A DNA stretch of 64,000 nt from Pseudoduganella lutea (GCF_004209755.1 NZ_CP035913.1:682001-746000), one strand, 5' to 3'; shown: positions 27,396 through 37,600, numbered from the stretch's first letter. Notes: generated by a model not told the origin, from the letters alone. Translations and numbers: made by a program.

Positions 27396-30266
27396 ATGGC
27401 ACGCAGGTTCACCCCGGTTTCGCTGGCAGCGGCGGTCACGCTCGCCGTCGGCCTGTGCGTGACGGGCGCCCTGTTCATTGCCGTCAGCGCGCTCGAATAC
27501 GGCAGGCTGTCGGAAAGTTTCGAGCAGCGCGCGAACCTGCGCTTGGCGGCGATCCGCCGCGGCCTGGACGATGCCGTCGAGGTGCTGACCGTCACGAACC
27601 AGTTGTTTCGCACGATGCCCGGCGTGACGCAGGAGCAGTTCGGCGACTTCGCCCGCCCGCTGCTGCACCGCCACCCCTTCATGGTGTCGTTCACCCACCA
27701 GCACCTGATGACGCATGATGAGCGCCTCGCCTTTGAAGCGCTCATGGGGCGCACGCGCCCCGGCTTCACCGTGACCGAGCTGCGCGCCGGCCGCTTCGTC
27801 CCGGCGGCGCGGCGCGACCGCTACCTGGTCACGGAATTGTTCGCGCCACTGCAGGCGCACAACGGCGCGCTTGGACTCGACGTGCTGCCGATGGAGTCCG
27901 CGGAAGCAACGGTGGAACGCATGCTTTATACGGGCAAGCCGACCGCCACGCCGCTCGTCAGCGTGCTCCACCCGGCGCGGCGCGACAGCTTCGTGCTGCT
28001 CGTGCCGCTGTACCTTCCGGGCATGCCCACGGAAACGCCGCTGCAGCGCCGCGCCGCCTGGATGGGCCAGACGGCCGCGCTGATCCGGGCACCGCACCTG
28101 GTGCACACGATCCTGCAGTACGGCGGCCTGCTGGACGATCCCCACCTGCTGCTGCGCGTGTACGCCGGCGATGACGCGGACCTCGTCTACGCGACCGGCC
28201 CCGATGCCGAAGCGGACAACCGCGCCCTGTTCACGCTGCCGCCATGGCTGGCGTTCCATCACCCGCAGCACGTGGCCAAGCGGTTCGACCTGCTGGGCCA
28301 GACGTGGCGGGTGCGCGTGGATGCGCTGCCGCGGCCCTTCCTGGCCGACCATGCCGGCTCGCTGATCGCGCTGGTCGGCGGCCTGCTGTTCTCGATGCTG
28401 GCCGCCGCCCTCGTGCACATACTGGAGCAGCGCTCGCGCCGCGTGCAATGGCTCGTGGACGAGCGCACCGCCGACCTGCAGCGCAGCAATGCACGGCTGA
28501 ACGACGACGTGGCGGCGCGCAAGCGCACCGAGCGCGCCCTGCAGGAAAGCGAACACCGCTTCCGCCGGCTGCTTGCACTGTCGTCCGACTGGTACTGGGA
28601 GCAGGACGCGAATTTCTGCTTCACCTACCTTGCCGACGGCTTTTTCGACAAGGCGCATGTGCAGCGCAAGCAATACCTCGGCCGCACCCGCTGGCAGATC
28701 AGGCCGGATTTCCTCGAATCGACGGCTGGCCGCGACCATCTCGCGCTGCTGCAGGCGCGGCAGCCGTTCGCCGGCCTGGAACACGAGATCACTGGCGACG
28801 ATGGCGTGACGCGCTGGTTCCAGTCCACCGGCGAACCGGTCTACGATGCCCAGGGCGACTTCCGCGGCTACCGCGGCACCGGCAGCGAGATCACGGAACG
28901 CAAGCTGACGGAGCAGCGCATCCGCCACATCGCGCACCACGATGCGCTGACCGGGCTGCCGAACCGGATCCTGCTGCAGGACCGGCTGGCCCAGGCGGTG
29001 GCCTATGCCAACCGCGGCGGGCGCCGGATGTGGGTGCTGCTGATCGACCTGGACCGATTCAAGTTCGTCAACGACACGCTGGGCCACAAGGCTGGCGACC
29101 ACCTGCTGCGCACGATCGCCGGGCGCCTGCGCGCGGCGGTGCGCGAGACCGATACGGTGGCGCGGCTGTCCGGCGACGAGTTCGTGGCGATCCTGTCCGA
29201 GCATGCCGACGAGGCGCTGGCGCCGGAGATCATCGACCGCATCATGGCCGCACTGGCGCAGCCGATGACGCTCGATGGCAAGGAGTTCTGCGTGACCTGC
29301 AGCATCGGCGTGGCCAGCTACCCGGCCGACGGCACGCCGGCCGACCACCTGATCGAGCATGCGGATATCGCCATGTATGCGGCCAAGAAGCTGGGCCGCA
29401 ACCGCTGGCAGTTCTACCATGGCGCAATGAACGAGGAAACGCGGGAACGGCTGCGCATCGAAGGCGCGCTGCGCAACGCGCTGGAGCGCGGCGAGTTCGT
29501 GCTGCACTACCAGCCGCAGGTGGACCTGGCGAGCGGGCGCATCGTCGGCATGGAAGCCCTGCTGCGCTGGCAGCACCCCGAGCTGGGCATGGTGCCGCCG
29601 CAACGCTTCATCGGCCTTGCCGAGGAAACGGGCCTGATCGTGCCGATCGGGGCCTGGGTGCTGCGCACCGCCTGCGCACAGGCGAAGGCTTGGAACGACG
29701 CGTGGGCACCAGGCGGGCTGCCGCCGCTGCGGGTGGCCGTCAACCTGTCGGCGCGCCAGTTCGCCCAGCCCGACCTCGTGCCGTCGATCGCGCAGGTGCT
29801 GGCCGACACGGGCCTGCCGGCCGCGTGCCTGGACCTGGAACTGACGGAAAGCCTGTTCGTGGACGACGTGGCCCAGGCGGTGGAGGTGCTGCACCAGCTC
29901 AAGGCGCTGGGCGTGGCGCTGTCGATCGACGATTTCGGTACCGGCTACTCGAGCTTCTCGTACCTGCGCAGGTTCCCCATCGACGTGCTGAAGATCGACC
30001 GCTCGTTCGTGGCCGATATCGCCAGCGACGCGGACGAGGCGGCGATCGTCGTCTCCATCATCGCGCTGGCCCGCAACCTCAAGTTGCGGGTGATCGCCGA
30101 AGGGGTAGAATCACTGGCTCAGCTGGAATTCCTGCGCGCCCACGGCTGCGACGAAATGCAGGGCTATTATTTCAGCCGGCCGCTGCCGGCGGAGGAATTC
30201 GAGCGGATGATACAGAGCGGCAGCACGCTCGCGCCGGCGGCGGAGCCGGAACTGCTGCCAGCGTAA
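27396..30266 (+). CDS. CHASE-PAS-GGDEF-EAL cyclic-di-GMP protein
   Basis: A 956-residue membrane signalling protein. Start ATG 27396 is preceded by CAGGAG; the frame is open further upstream. Order: TM1 about 10-33, a CHASE-like periplasmic sensor about 40-310, TM2 about 322-342, PAS about 385-505, GGDEF about 510-680, EAL about 690-945. The diguanylate cyclase signature is SGDEF (592-596), often still active, with intact DLDRFKFVND; the phosphodiesterase part has E720-A-L (MEALLRW), NLSARQF, and DDFGTGYSSFSYL, and looks catalytically complete. Net effect on c-di-GMP could be synthesis or breakdown. It is followed 28 bases later by a small gene. Confidence 0.92.
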   Translation: MARRFTPVSLAAAVTLAVGLCVTGALFIAVSALEYGRLSESFEQRANLRLAAIRRGLDDAVEVLTVTNQLFRTMPGVTQEQFGDFARPLLHRHPFMVSFTHQHLMTHDERLAFEALMGRTRPGFTVTELRAGRFVPAARRDRYLVTELFAPLQAHNGALGLDVLPMESAEATVERMLYTGKPTATPLVSVLHPARRDSFVLLVPLYLPGMPTETPLQRRAAWMGQTAALIRAPHLVHTILQYGGLLDDPHLLLRVYAGDDADLVYATGPDAEADNRALFTLPPWLAFHHPQHVAKRFDLLGQTWRVRVDALPRPFLADHAGSLIALVGGLLFSMLAAALVHILEQRSRRVQWLVDERTADLQRSNARLNDDVAARKRTERALQESEHRFRRLLALSSDWYWEQDANFCFTYLADGFFDKAHVQRKQYLGRTRWQIRPDFLESTAGRDHLALLQARQPFAGLEHEITGDDGVTRWFQSTGEPVYDAQGDFRGYRGTGSEITERKLTEQRIRHIAHHDALTGLPNRILLQDRLAQAVAYANRGGRRMWVLLIDLDRFKFVNDTLGHKAGDHLLRTIAGRLRAAVRETDTVARLSGDEFVAILSEHADEALAPEIIDRIMAALAQPMTLDGKEFCVTCSIGVASYPADGTPADHLIEHADIAMYAAKKLGRNRWQFYHGAMNEETRERLRIEGALRNALERGEFVLHYQPQVDLASGRIVGMEALLRWQHPELGMVPPQRFIGLAEETGLIVPIGAWVLRTACAQAKAWNDAWAPGGLPPLRVAVNLSARQFAQPDLVPSIAQVLADTGLPAACLDLELTESLFVDDVAQAVEVLHQLKALGVALSIDDFGTGYSSFSYLRRFPIDVLKIDRSFVADIASDADEAAIVVSIIALARNLKLRVIAEGVESLAQLEFLRAHGCDEMQGYYFSRPLPAEEFERMIQSGSTLAPAAEPELLPA

Positions 30267-30293
30267 AGACTTACCGAACGGGGGATAACAACA

Positions 30294-30569
30294 ATGAATG
30301 CACGAGCCAAGAAACAATTCCTGCTGAAGCCTCAGCATGCGCGCACCAACCGCAAGATGCGCGACCTGGTCGACAAGGCCGTGACCGCGCTGCCCGAGGT
30401 GGGCATCCGCAAGTCCGCCGAATTCCTCGCCTCGATGCACGTGCCCGTCGAGGTGGCCGTGCGGGCCCTCGTGTACCCGAAGCGGCGCCGCGCCGTCACG
30501 CCACCGTCGTACAAGCGGCCCGGCGTCAAGTACGCGTCACGGCCGACGGCGACTTCGAACGCTTCCTGA
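30294..30569 (+). CDS. Small basic hypothetical protein (91 residues)
   Basis: A 91-residue, Lys/Arg-rich protein, ATG 30294, 28 bases after the GGDEF-EAL gene and with GGGGGA upstream. Helical N-terminus (KQFLLKPQHARTNRKMRD), middle segment AEFLASMHVPVEVAVRALVY, and a basic proline-rich tail. No domain recognised; it may bind nucleic acid. Both genes probably share a transcript. Confidence 0.55.
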   Translation: MNARAKKQFLLKPQHARTNRKMRDLVDKAVTALPEVGIRKSAEFLASMHVPVEVAVRALVYPKRRRAVTPPSYKRPGVKYASRPTATSNAS

Positions 30570-30632
30570 GCCGGCAAATTTACCGGTTCCAGGTTCAGTC
30601 CTGCCGCCTTTGGTTTGGTTCCTGTTTCGCCC

Positions 30633-31124
30633 CTACTGCCCCTTTGCCTTGTTCTTGGCCCCGTGCAGCGCCAGCCGCGCGGCCTTGCGCGCCTCGGCCT
30701 GCTCGAAGCGGGCGACCTGTTCCGGCGTTTCCGGCACCAGCTGCGGCACCGCCACGGGCTTGCGGTCCTTGTCCACCGCCACCATCGTGAAGTAGCAGCT
30801 GTTGGCGTGCCGCACGAGCCGCTGCTGGATGTTTTCCGTCACCACGCGGATGCCCACCTCCATCGACGTGCGCCCCGTGTAGTTCACTGAAGCGAGGAAC
30901 GTCACCAGTTCGCCCACGTGGATCGGCTGCAGGAACATCACCTGGTCGACCGACAGCGTCACCACATAGCTGCCCGAGTAGCGGCTGGCGCACGCGTAGG
31001 CCACGCTATCGAGGAACTTCAGGATCGTGCCGCCGTGGACATTGCCCGAGAAGTTGGCCATGTCGGGCGTCATCAGGACGGTCATCGTCAGCTCGTGGGC
31101 CGACCAGTGCATTGCGCTTTCCAT
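30633..31124 (-). CDS. Acyl-CoA thioesterase, hotdog fold
   Basis: A 163-residue YciA/BFIT-like acyl-CoA thioesterase. The family block GNVHGGTILKFLDSVAY contains the catalytic aspartate in the HGG-KFLD segment, followed by VTLSVDQVMFLQPIHVGE, which is the second strand pair of the hotdog fold. The C-terminal 40 residues are a charged helix. It would hydrolyse acyl-CoA esters in the cytoplasm. It is convergent with the small gene at 30294 and lies 92 bases from the start of the M16 peptidase pair on the other strand. Confidence 0.88.
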   Translation of the reverse strand: MESAMHWSAHELTMTVLMTPDMANFSGNVHGGTILKFLDSVAYACASRYSGSYVVTLSVDQVMFLQPIHVGELVTFLASVNYTGRTSMEVGIRVVTENIQQRLVRHANSCYFTMVAVDKDRKPVAVPQLVPETPEQVARFEQAEARKAARLALHGAKNKAKGQ

Positions 31125-31215
31125 CGTGCTTTCCAGTGGTTGAGGGTCCTACACATTCTAACGGCAATGCCGTATGCTTGCGCATCATCAATTTCACCAT
31201 TGAAAGGGCGCCCCC

Positions 31216-32532
31216 ATGAAGTGGAAACTTGCCGCCTTCGTGGCCGGCAGCATGCTTGCCGCCTCGGCCCAGGCCGCGTTTACGTCCGACCAGGTGCAGT
31301 CGTTCACGCTCGCCAACGGCATGAAGTTCATCGTCCTGGAAAGCAGCACGATCCCCAACGCGAACATGTACACGTTCTGGAAGGTCGGCTCGCGCAACGA
31401 GGCGCCCGGCACCACCGGCCTGTCGCACTTCTTCGAACACATGATGTTCAATGGTTCGAAGAACTACGGGCCGAAGATGTTCGACCGCACCATGGAAGCG
31501 AACGGCGGCAGCAACAACGCCTACACGAGCAGCGACGTGACCGTGTACCAGGACTGGTTTCCCGCCACTTCCCTTGAAACGATCTTCAAGCTGGAGAGCG
31601 ACCGCATCGCCCACCTGACGATCGATCCGAAGATGGTCGAGAGCGAACGCGGCGTGGTGCTGTCCGAACGCAGCACGGGCCTGGAAAACTCGAACATCCG
31701 CATGCTGATGGAAGACCTGAACAGCGTGGCCTACTCGGCCCACCCGTATTCGTGGCCCGTGATCGGCTTCGAGTCGGACATCAAGGCCTGGACGCAGCAA
31801 GACCTCGTCAACTACTTCCGCACCTACTATGCGCCCGGCAACGCGGTGGCCGTGATCGTTGGCGACGTGAAGGCCGACCGCGTGAAAACGCTGGCCACGA
31901 AGTACTTCGGCGCGATCCCGAAACGGGCGGCGCCGCCGGCCGTGAAGACGGTGGAACCGGAGCAGAAAGGCGAGCGGCGCCTGTTCGTCGCCAAGCCTTC
32001 GGCCACGTCGGCCAACCTGATGGTGGCATACAAGGCGCCCCGCGCGGACAGCCCCGATTACTACGCGCTGAACGTGCTGCAAGGCGTGCTCACCGAAGGC
32101 AAGACATCGCGCCTGTACAAGGCGCTCGTGGAAAAGCAGCTGGCGACCTCCGTCGGCACCGACGCCACCGATGGCTTCGATCCGGGCCTGCTGTACGTGT
32201 TCGCCGTGGCCGCGAACGGCGTCGACGGCGCGAAGGTGGAAAAGGCGCTGCTCGACGAAATCGACAACGTGGTGAAGAACGGCATCACCGAGCAGGAGCT
32301 GCAGGCCGTGAAGAACAAGAAGCTGGTCAACCTGTACCGCGCGCAGGAAACCATCAACGGCAAGGCGCAGCAACTGGGCAACTACGAAACCTTCTTCGGC
32401 GACTGGCGCAAGCTGTTCGCAGCGCCGGCCGAATTCGAAAAGCTGACCACCGCCGACATCCAGGCCGTGGCCGCCCGCTACCTGAAAAAGCAGCAGCGCA
32501 CCATCGGCGTGCTGGCCGCGAAGGAGGAATAA
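31216..32532 (+). CDS. M16 zinc peptidase, catalytic partner
   Basis: A 438-residue exported insulinase-family peptidase. A signal peptide is present (KLAAFVAGSMLAASAQA). The zinc motif is H71-F-F-E-H75 (GLSHFFEHMMFNGS), and ESERGVVLSE downstream supplies the third ligand glutamate. This is the active subunit type of the bacterial two-subunit M16 proteases, paired with the next gene, which lacks the motif. AAGGG precedes ATG 31216. The stop TAA overlaps the ATG of the next gene by one base (TAATG) with a strong AAGGAGGAAT ribosome site, so the two are translationally coupled. Confidence 0.92.
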   Translation: MKWKLAAFVAGSMLAASAQAAFTSDQVQSFTLANGMKFIVLESSTIPNANMYTFWKVGSRNEAPGTTGLSHFFEHMMFNGSKNYGPKMFDRTMEANGGSNNAYTSSDVTVYQDWFPATSLETIFKLESDRIAHLTIDPKMVESERGVVLSERSTGLENSNIRMLMEDLNSVAYSAHPYSWPVIGFESDIKAWTQQDLVNYFRTYYAPGNAVAVIVGDVKADRVKTLATKYFGAIPKRAAPPAVKTVEPEQKGERRLFVAKPSATSANLMVAYKAPRADSPDYYALNVLQGVLTEGKTSRLYKALVEKQLATSVGTDATDGFDPGLLYVFAVAANGVDGAKVEKALLDEIDNVVKNGITEQELQAVKNKKLVNLYRAQETINGKAQQLGNYETFFGDWRKLFAAPAEFEKLTTADIQAVAARYLKKQQRTIGVLAAKEE

Positions 32533-33932
32533 TGAAGAAACTGGTATTCACCACCGCCCTGGCCGGCGCCGCCGCGGCGCATGGGGCTGCGCAAGGGGCT
32601 GAATTCAAGCTGCCGCAGTTCGAGACGACAAAGCTGTCCAATGGCCTGACCGTGATGCTGATGGAGCGCCACGAAGTGCCGCTGATCGCCGTGCGGGCCG
32701 TCGTCAAGGCTGGCGCCGTGAACGACGGCACGCAGGCCGGCCTGGCCAACCTGACCGGCGACGCGATCCTGCTGGGCAGCGAAAAGCACGCCAAGGCCGC
32801 CATCGACGAGGCATTCGACTTTCGCGGCGCGCAGCTCGCCGGCGGCAGCGCCACCGAGCAGACCACCGTGCAGGCGAACTTCGCGAAGAACGACGCGGCG
32901 GCCTTGCTGCCGCTGTTCGCCGAGATCGTGCAGCAGCCCAGCTTCGAAGCGGCCGAACTGGACAAGCTGAAGAACCGCAAGGTCAGCGGCCTGAAACAGG
33001 CCAAGGAAAGCCCGCGCCAGGTCGCCGGCACGTATTACCGCAGCATGCTGTACGGCGACGCGCCCTACGCCAGCCCCGCGGGCGGCACGGTGAACAGCCT
33101 GGCCGCGCTCAAGCGCGCCGACGTGCAGGGCTTCCATGGCCGCTACTTCAGGCCGGACAATGCCGCCATCATCGTCGTCGGCGATTTCGACCCGGCCGCG
33201 ATGCGCCGGCAGATCGAAACGCTGTTCGGCCAATGGACGGCCGACGGCCCGGCGCCGCAGCGTGCCGACTACGGCAAGCCGCTGGCGGCCAAGCCGCGCG
33301 TGTGGCTCGTCGACAAGCCCGATGCGATCGAGACCACGTTCGTCATCGGCGGCCCCGGCATCGCCCGCAACGATCCGGACTACGTGCCATTGCAGGTGCT
33401 GAACACGGTGCTGGGCGGGCGCTTCACGTCGTGGCTGAACGACGAGCTGCGCGTGAACTCGGGGCTTACATACGGCGCCAACAGCGCCTTCTCCCCGCTG
33501 GCGCAATCGGGCACCTTCGCGGTGTCCAGTTTCACCGCCTCGGCCAAGACGGAAGCGGCGCTCGACCTGGCGCTGAAGACGTACAACCGGCTGTGGGAAA
33601 AAGGGATCGACAAGGCCACGCTTGATTCGGCGAAAGCCTACGTGAAAGGCCAGTTCCCGCCCCGCTTCGAGACAAGCGAGCAGCTGGCCAGCCTGCTGGG
33701 CGACATGTATGCGCTGGGCGTGGACCGCGCCCAGATCGACAACTTCATGCGCGACGTGGACGGGCTGACGCCGGCGAAGGCGAAGCAGCTGGTCGACCGG
33801 CACTTCCCGCGCCAGAACCTGCAGATGGTGTTGGTCGGCAAGGCCGACGATATCCGCAAGGTGGCGGCCAAGTATGGCGAGGTGACGGAACTGGAGATCA
33901 GTGCGGATGGCTTCAGGCCTGGCAGGAAGTGA
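32532..33932 (+). CDS. M16 peptidase-like protein lacking the zinc motif
   Basis: A 466-residue exported protein (signal peptide KKLVFTTALAGAAAAHGA). It shows the M16 fold (KLSNGLTVMLMERHEVPL, NLTGDAILLGSEKH, LASLLGDMYALGVD) but where the active partner has HXXEH it reads LANLTGDAILLG, so it cannot bind catalytic zinc. The conserved C-terminal substrate-binding block is kept. Such pairs form heterodimers in which this subunit shapes the chamber. It starts by one-base overlap with the catalytic gene and with a near-perfect Shine-Dalgarno sequence. Confidence 0.88.
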   Translation: MKKLVFTTALAGAAAAHGAAQGAEFKLPQFETTKLSNGLTVMLMERHEVPLIAVRAVVKAGAVNDGTQAGLANLTGDAILLGSEKHAKAAIDEAFDFRGAQLAGGSATEQTTVQANFAKNDAAALLPLFAEIVQQPSFEAAELDKLKNRKVSGLKQAKESPRQVAGTYYRSMLYGDAPYASPAGGTVNSLAALKRADVQGFHGRYFRPDNAAIIVVGDFDPAAMRRQIETLFGQWTADGPAPQRADYGKPLAAKPRVWLVDKPDAIETTFVIGGPGIARNDPDYVPLQVLNTVLGGRFTSWLNDELRVNSGLTYGANSAFSPLAQSGTFAVSSFTASAKTEAALDLALKTYNRLWEKGIDKATLDSAKAYVKGQFPPRFETSEQLASLLGDMYALGVDRAQIDNFMRDVDGLTPAKAKQLVDRHFPRQNLQMVLVGKADDIRKVAAKYGEVTELEISADGFRPGRK

Positions 33933-34042
33933 ATCTGGCTGGTCTCGAGAACCAGGCCGGGTGATGCCGGAATAGGGAGGCATCTGAAGGTCTGGTTTCG
34001 GGCCAGAAGCGGCCGTTAGCCTCGAACAATTTGCAGGGAGGT

Positions 34043-34444
34043 ATGGTGTTATTTGTGGTGGAAAAGAAGGCTCCCAAGCAAGATCCGACTACGGCTCAGG
34101 TAATCGCTGCGATCACGAAGTTGCGGTCTTATGGACCGTCATCTTTTGCATCACTCACCGATGCGCACGGGAATTACCTGCAGGTGGCCGGAGGAGGGTT
34201 AACCTGTCTGCTCGAAAGGCGAACTGCGGCAGGTGCGCAGCACTTCCGGGCATATCTAGAAAAGCCAAGCGGCATACATCCGGACGGTACCACCCTTGCC
34301 TTCAGCGGTGGCCAAGTAAAGCTTCGAGCCGACGAGTGGATATCCGCTCCGCTTGTCATTGACGCTTTTACCGCATTCTTGCAAGGTCACGAGCTTCCTC
34401 AGACTATACGCTGGCGAGACATCACAACCTTACTCGGCAGCTGA
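34043..34444 (+). CDS. Hypothetical protein (about 130 residues)
   Basis: An ordered-looking small protein without signal peptide, not recognised. The start is uncertain: the frame opens at TTG 34031, ATG 34043 is only one base after GGGAGG and GTG 34046 is four bases after it. The sequence shows an N-terminal helix (AQVIAAITKLRSYG), strands around GNYLQVAGGGLTCLLERR and TLAFSGGQVKLRADEWI, and helix VIDAFTAFLQGHELPQ. This layout resembles immunity-type small proteins, but no toxin is nearby. Codon use is less GC-rich than neighbours, suggesting a gained gene between the M16 pair and the GH115 gene. Confidence 0.45.
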   Translation: MVLFVVEKKAPKQDPTTAQVIAAITKLRSYGPSSFASLTDAHGNYLQVAGGGLTCLLERRTAAGAQHFRAYLEKPSGIHPDGTTLAFSGGQVKLRADEWISAPLVIDAFTAFLQGHELPQTIRWRDITTLLGS

Positions 34445-34598
34445 AGGTCCGCTTCGGGGCGAAAGCAGTCGGCCGAGACAGGCTGCTTCCGCTGTGCGCG
34501 GACCGCTTCGCCAATACGACACCATCGTCGAACTGGCGAGCTGATCGCACGCCGAAAGCAATTCTGCTTCGAGACTGGCAGCGGCTCGGCGACTCGGA

Positions 34599-37574
34599 TC
34601 ACTCCCGGGAACGGACGATCCGCGGGCTTTCCGGCGGTCCCAGGTAACTTGGCTGCAATCCTCCTGCATCGATGACGAGCCGCTGCAAGACGAGCTCGGG
34701 GTCCAGCGCCCAGAACTTCACCGTGTGCTTCCCGGGCTGGTCGACCTCCAGCGTGGTGGCGAACTTCGCCACGCCGTCCGATACGATCCGGCGCCAGTAG
34801 TCTTCTGACTGGTCGGCGTGCACGTTCACCTCCTGTGGCGGACCATCGTCGATCGACACCGCGTAGCGGAAGCCATTGCCGGGCTGGAACTGCAGCGTCG
34901 GCGACAGTACCGCATGCAGTTGCACCTTGCCTGCGCTGAAAAGATGCACGTCGTACTCGAGGCGCATGCCATCCTGTACGGTCAGGGCTGGTGCGGCACC
35001 GGGCATCGTCGTCACGCCGGACAGCGTGCGGCCGTAGCCGGGAATGGTCTGCCACCGCCGGCCCGCCGGCGCCAGGGCGCGGCTGTAATGTTCGGCCTCG
35101 ATCGCGATCACGCCGCGCGTTTCGACGTGGCCTTCTACGGTATCGGTACGCGCATGCACCGGCACCCTGACGACAACCCTGGCCTTGTCCGGGCCGTGTA
35201 CGGTGAGCTCCGCCTCCGTCACGCCGGCCGGCACCGCATCCCAGTCGACATCGACGGCGATACGCCGCTCCTTGCTAACGCGGCCGGCCGGGTGGCTGAT
35301 CTTCAGCCACGGCTGGCTGGCGGTGACCGTGTAGTCGAACGGTGCGCTGCTCCGGTTGAACAGGTTGATATGGCGAGGCTGGCGTTCGTACCGGTCGAGC
35401 GCCGGCAGGACCAGCTGGCGGAGCGGGAAGACAGGCCAGGCGACGGGATTGCCATCGACAGCCACGCCCATCTGGTCCGAAGGGTGGATGCCGTTCGGCG
35501 CCGCCAATTGGCCCGGCTCGGGAATGCGCAGTTCGGAAACGGCCGGCATCACATCGCGATACGGCTGGTCCCAGTTCGTGTAGCCGAAACGGGTCTGCGA
35601 CATCATGTGATTCCACTTGCCGCCGCTGATCCCTTGCTGGTACTGGCGTGCCAGTTCCGCATCGTGCTGGAACAGCTGGCGCACCCGCGCCGCCATGTCG
35701 TTCGTGCTGACCCGCCCCTGGCGCGCGTAGAGCTGGTTGCGGCCGGCTGACACGTAAAGGTCCACCGCGTTCGCGGAGGCCCGCACCGGGTATTCCACAA
35801 GCTGGAAGTAGGCGTCCCGCATGGCCTTGGGCAGTGTCTTGCCGATGCGTTGCGCCTCTTCCGACAAGGCGGTGTAGTCCGCGACCATGCGTTCTGCCTC
35901 GTCGTAGTTCACTAGGCTGTAGGTATCCGGCGCCAGCTGTTCGGGCCGGCGGCGGGCGTTGTTGCGCGTGTATTGGTCGACGATGTCGGCGATCCGGTGC
36001 GCGTGCCGCTCACCGAATTCCCGGGCTGCCCACTGGCGGAGGTAATCGGGAAGGCGTTCGGCGGGCCAGGCCGCAGGATCCCATGCATACGCAAGAAAGA
36101 ATTCGGTCGGCACTTCCATTGGCTTCAGGTCGCCCACGTTGACGATCCACATCCTGTTGGCACCGTATTCGTTGGCCAGGTTCATCTGCTCCCAGACCTT
36201 GCCTATCTGGGTGACGTTCAGCCACTTGTAGGAGCGGGGCACGCCAACGTAATCGAAGTGGTAATACACGCCGGCACCGCCGCGCCGCTTGCGCTCCTCG
36301 GGCGTCGGCAGGCGGCGGATATTGCCCCAGTTGTCGTCGCACCAGAGCAGCAGCATGTCGTCCGGCACGCGCATGCCCTTCTCATAGTAGTCCTGTACTT
36401 CCTTGTACAGGGCCCACAACTGGGGAACCGTTTCCGGCTCGCGCTGCCATTCATTGCGGATCAGCTCGCGCTGGTCCGAGACGATGCGTTCGAGCAGCCC
36501 CACGTTCGCGCTTTCGGACATCGGCTCATCCCCGTCGCCACGCATGGCCATCGTGATGACGCTTTCGTAGTTCTTCGTATTGCGCAAGCCACCGGCCCAG
36601 AACTTGCGCAGCGTGTCGCCATTGCGCTGGTAGTCCCAGGGACCTTTGCCATAACGGTGCCACTCCTGCTGGGCGCGCATCATCGGCTCGTGGTGCGAGG
36701 TACCCATGACGATGCCCATCATGTCCGCCAGCTCGCCATTGCCCTTGTCGTCGTCATAGAACGACGAGTACCACATTGCCGGCCACAGGTAATTGGCCCG
36801 CATGCGCAGCATCAGTTCGAACAGCTTCTCGTAGAACTGCCGGTTGAAGCCGCCGAAGCGCTCCTTTGCCCAGTTGGTCAGCGCAGGCGCCTCGTCGTTC
36901 AGGAAAATGCCGCGGTATTGCACGGCGGGTTTTTCGGTCACGCGTGTGGCGAGCGGAACGGTCAGCGAAGCGTGGCGAGGGATCGGCACGTCGGCCCACC
37001 AGTGCCACGGCGATACGCCGATCTGTTCCGACAGCGTATAGAGGCCATATATCGTGCCGCGTTTGTCGCTGCCCGCAATCACCAGTGCACGCTTCACGCC
37101 CGGCATCGGATCGACGACAGCCTGGATCAGGAAACCTTCCCACTGTCCGGAAAGATGCGCCGCATCGATTTTCCCCTCCTTTGCCAGCTGATCGATCACA
37201 GGGTGCCGGCCCAGCGTGCCGGCGATGATGATGTCGCCGGCCATGGTCACGGTCTCCGTGCGCCAGGCGGGCGTGGCGCCGCTGACCTTGCCGATATCTC
37301 TCTGCAAGTCGCGTGCCGCCCGCAGCACGCCGGGAAAATCGCCGCGCGATACCAGCAGCGGGGCTGCGCGTCCTGTCTTGGCAACGATCATGCCATCGCG
37401 CCCGTCCAGTTGCACGAAGCGTCCGGTGCCGAGCGCATTGGCCGGTGCCACCGCCATCAGGCAGATCAGGGCCGCGAGGATCCGGGTTATCTGGATACGA
37501 TTGAAAAATCGCCACCGTTTCAAGGCGAAAACAGTCGCAAGGCTGCTCGAGCGCGAGCTCATCCATTTGGTCAC
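34599..37574 (-). CDS. GH115 xylan alpha-1,2-glucuronidase
   Basis: A 991-residue exported glycoside hydrolase of family GH115, which removes (4-O-methyl)glucuronic acid from xylan side chains. GTG 37574 is chosen as start because AAGGAG lies five bases upstream; the longer frame (37610) would add 12 residues. The signal peptide core is about residues 31-47. Family segments include LRMRANYLWPAMWYSS, MGIVMGTSHHEPMMRAQQEW and VYYHFDYVGVPRSYKW, with a C-terminal beta-sandwich (about 750-990). No other xylanase gene is in the window. The upstream region holds LacI-type operator-like repeats (37601-37665), so carbohydrate-dependent repression is likely. Confidence 0.9.
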   Translation of the reverse strand: MTKWMSSRSSSLATVFALKRWRFFNRIQITRILAALICLMAVAPANALGTGRFVQLDGRDGMIVAKTGRAAPLLVSRGDFPGVLRAARDLQRDIGKVSGATPAWRTETVTMAGDIIIAGTLGRHPVIDQLAKEGKIDAAHLSGQWEGFLIQAVVDPMPGVKRALVIAGSDKRGTIYGLYTLSEQIGVSPWHWWADVPIPRHASLTVPLATRVTEKPAVQYRGIFLNDEAPALTNWAKERFGGFNRQFYEKLFELMLRMRANYLWPAMWYSSFYDDDKGNGELADMMGIVMGTSHHEPMMRAQQEWHRYGKGPWDYQRNGDTLRKFWAGGLRNTKNYESVITMAMRGDGDEPMSESANVGLLERIVSDQRELIRNEWQREPETVPQLWALYKEVQDYYEKGMRVPDDMLLLWCDDNWGNIRRLPTPEERKRRGGAGVYYHFDYVGVPRSYKWLNVTQIGKVWEQMNLANEYGANRMWIVNVGDLKPMEVPTEFFLAYAWDPAAWPAERLPDYLRQWAAREFGERHAHRIADIVDQYTRNNARRRPEQLAPDTYSLVNYDEAERMVADYTALSEEAQRIGKTLPKAMRDAYFQLVEYPVRASANAVDLYVSAGRNQLYARQGRVSTNDMAARVRQLFQHDAELARQYQQGISGGKWNHMMSQTRFGYTNWDQPYRDVMPAVSELRIPEPGQLAAPNGIHPSDQMGVAVDGNPVAWPVFPLRQLVLPALDRYERQPRHINLFNRSSAPFDYTVTASQPWLKISHPAGRVSKERRIAVDVDWDAVPAGVTEAELTVHGPDKARVVVRVPVHARTDTVEGHVETRGVIAIEAEHYSRALAPAGRRWQTIPGYGRTLSGVTTMPGAAPALTVQDGMRLEYDVHLFSAGKVQLHAVLSPTLQFQPGNGFRYAVSIDDGPPQEVNVHADQSEDYWRRIVSDGVAKFATTLEVDQPGKHTVKFWALDPELVLQRLVIDAGGLQPSYLGPPESPRIVRSRE

Positions 37575-37600
37575 AGTGTCTCCTTCGTGAGGCTTGATAT

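Noticed and set aside
27105..29894. 929-residue minus-strand open frame
   Set aside because: Antisense to the GGDEF-EAL gene, which has all expected motifs.
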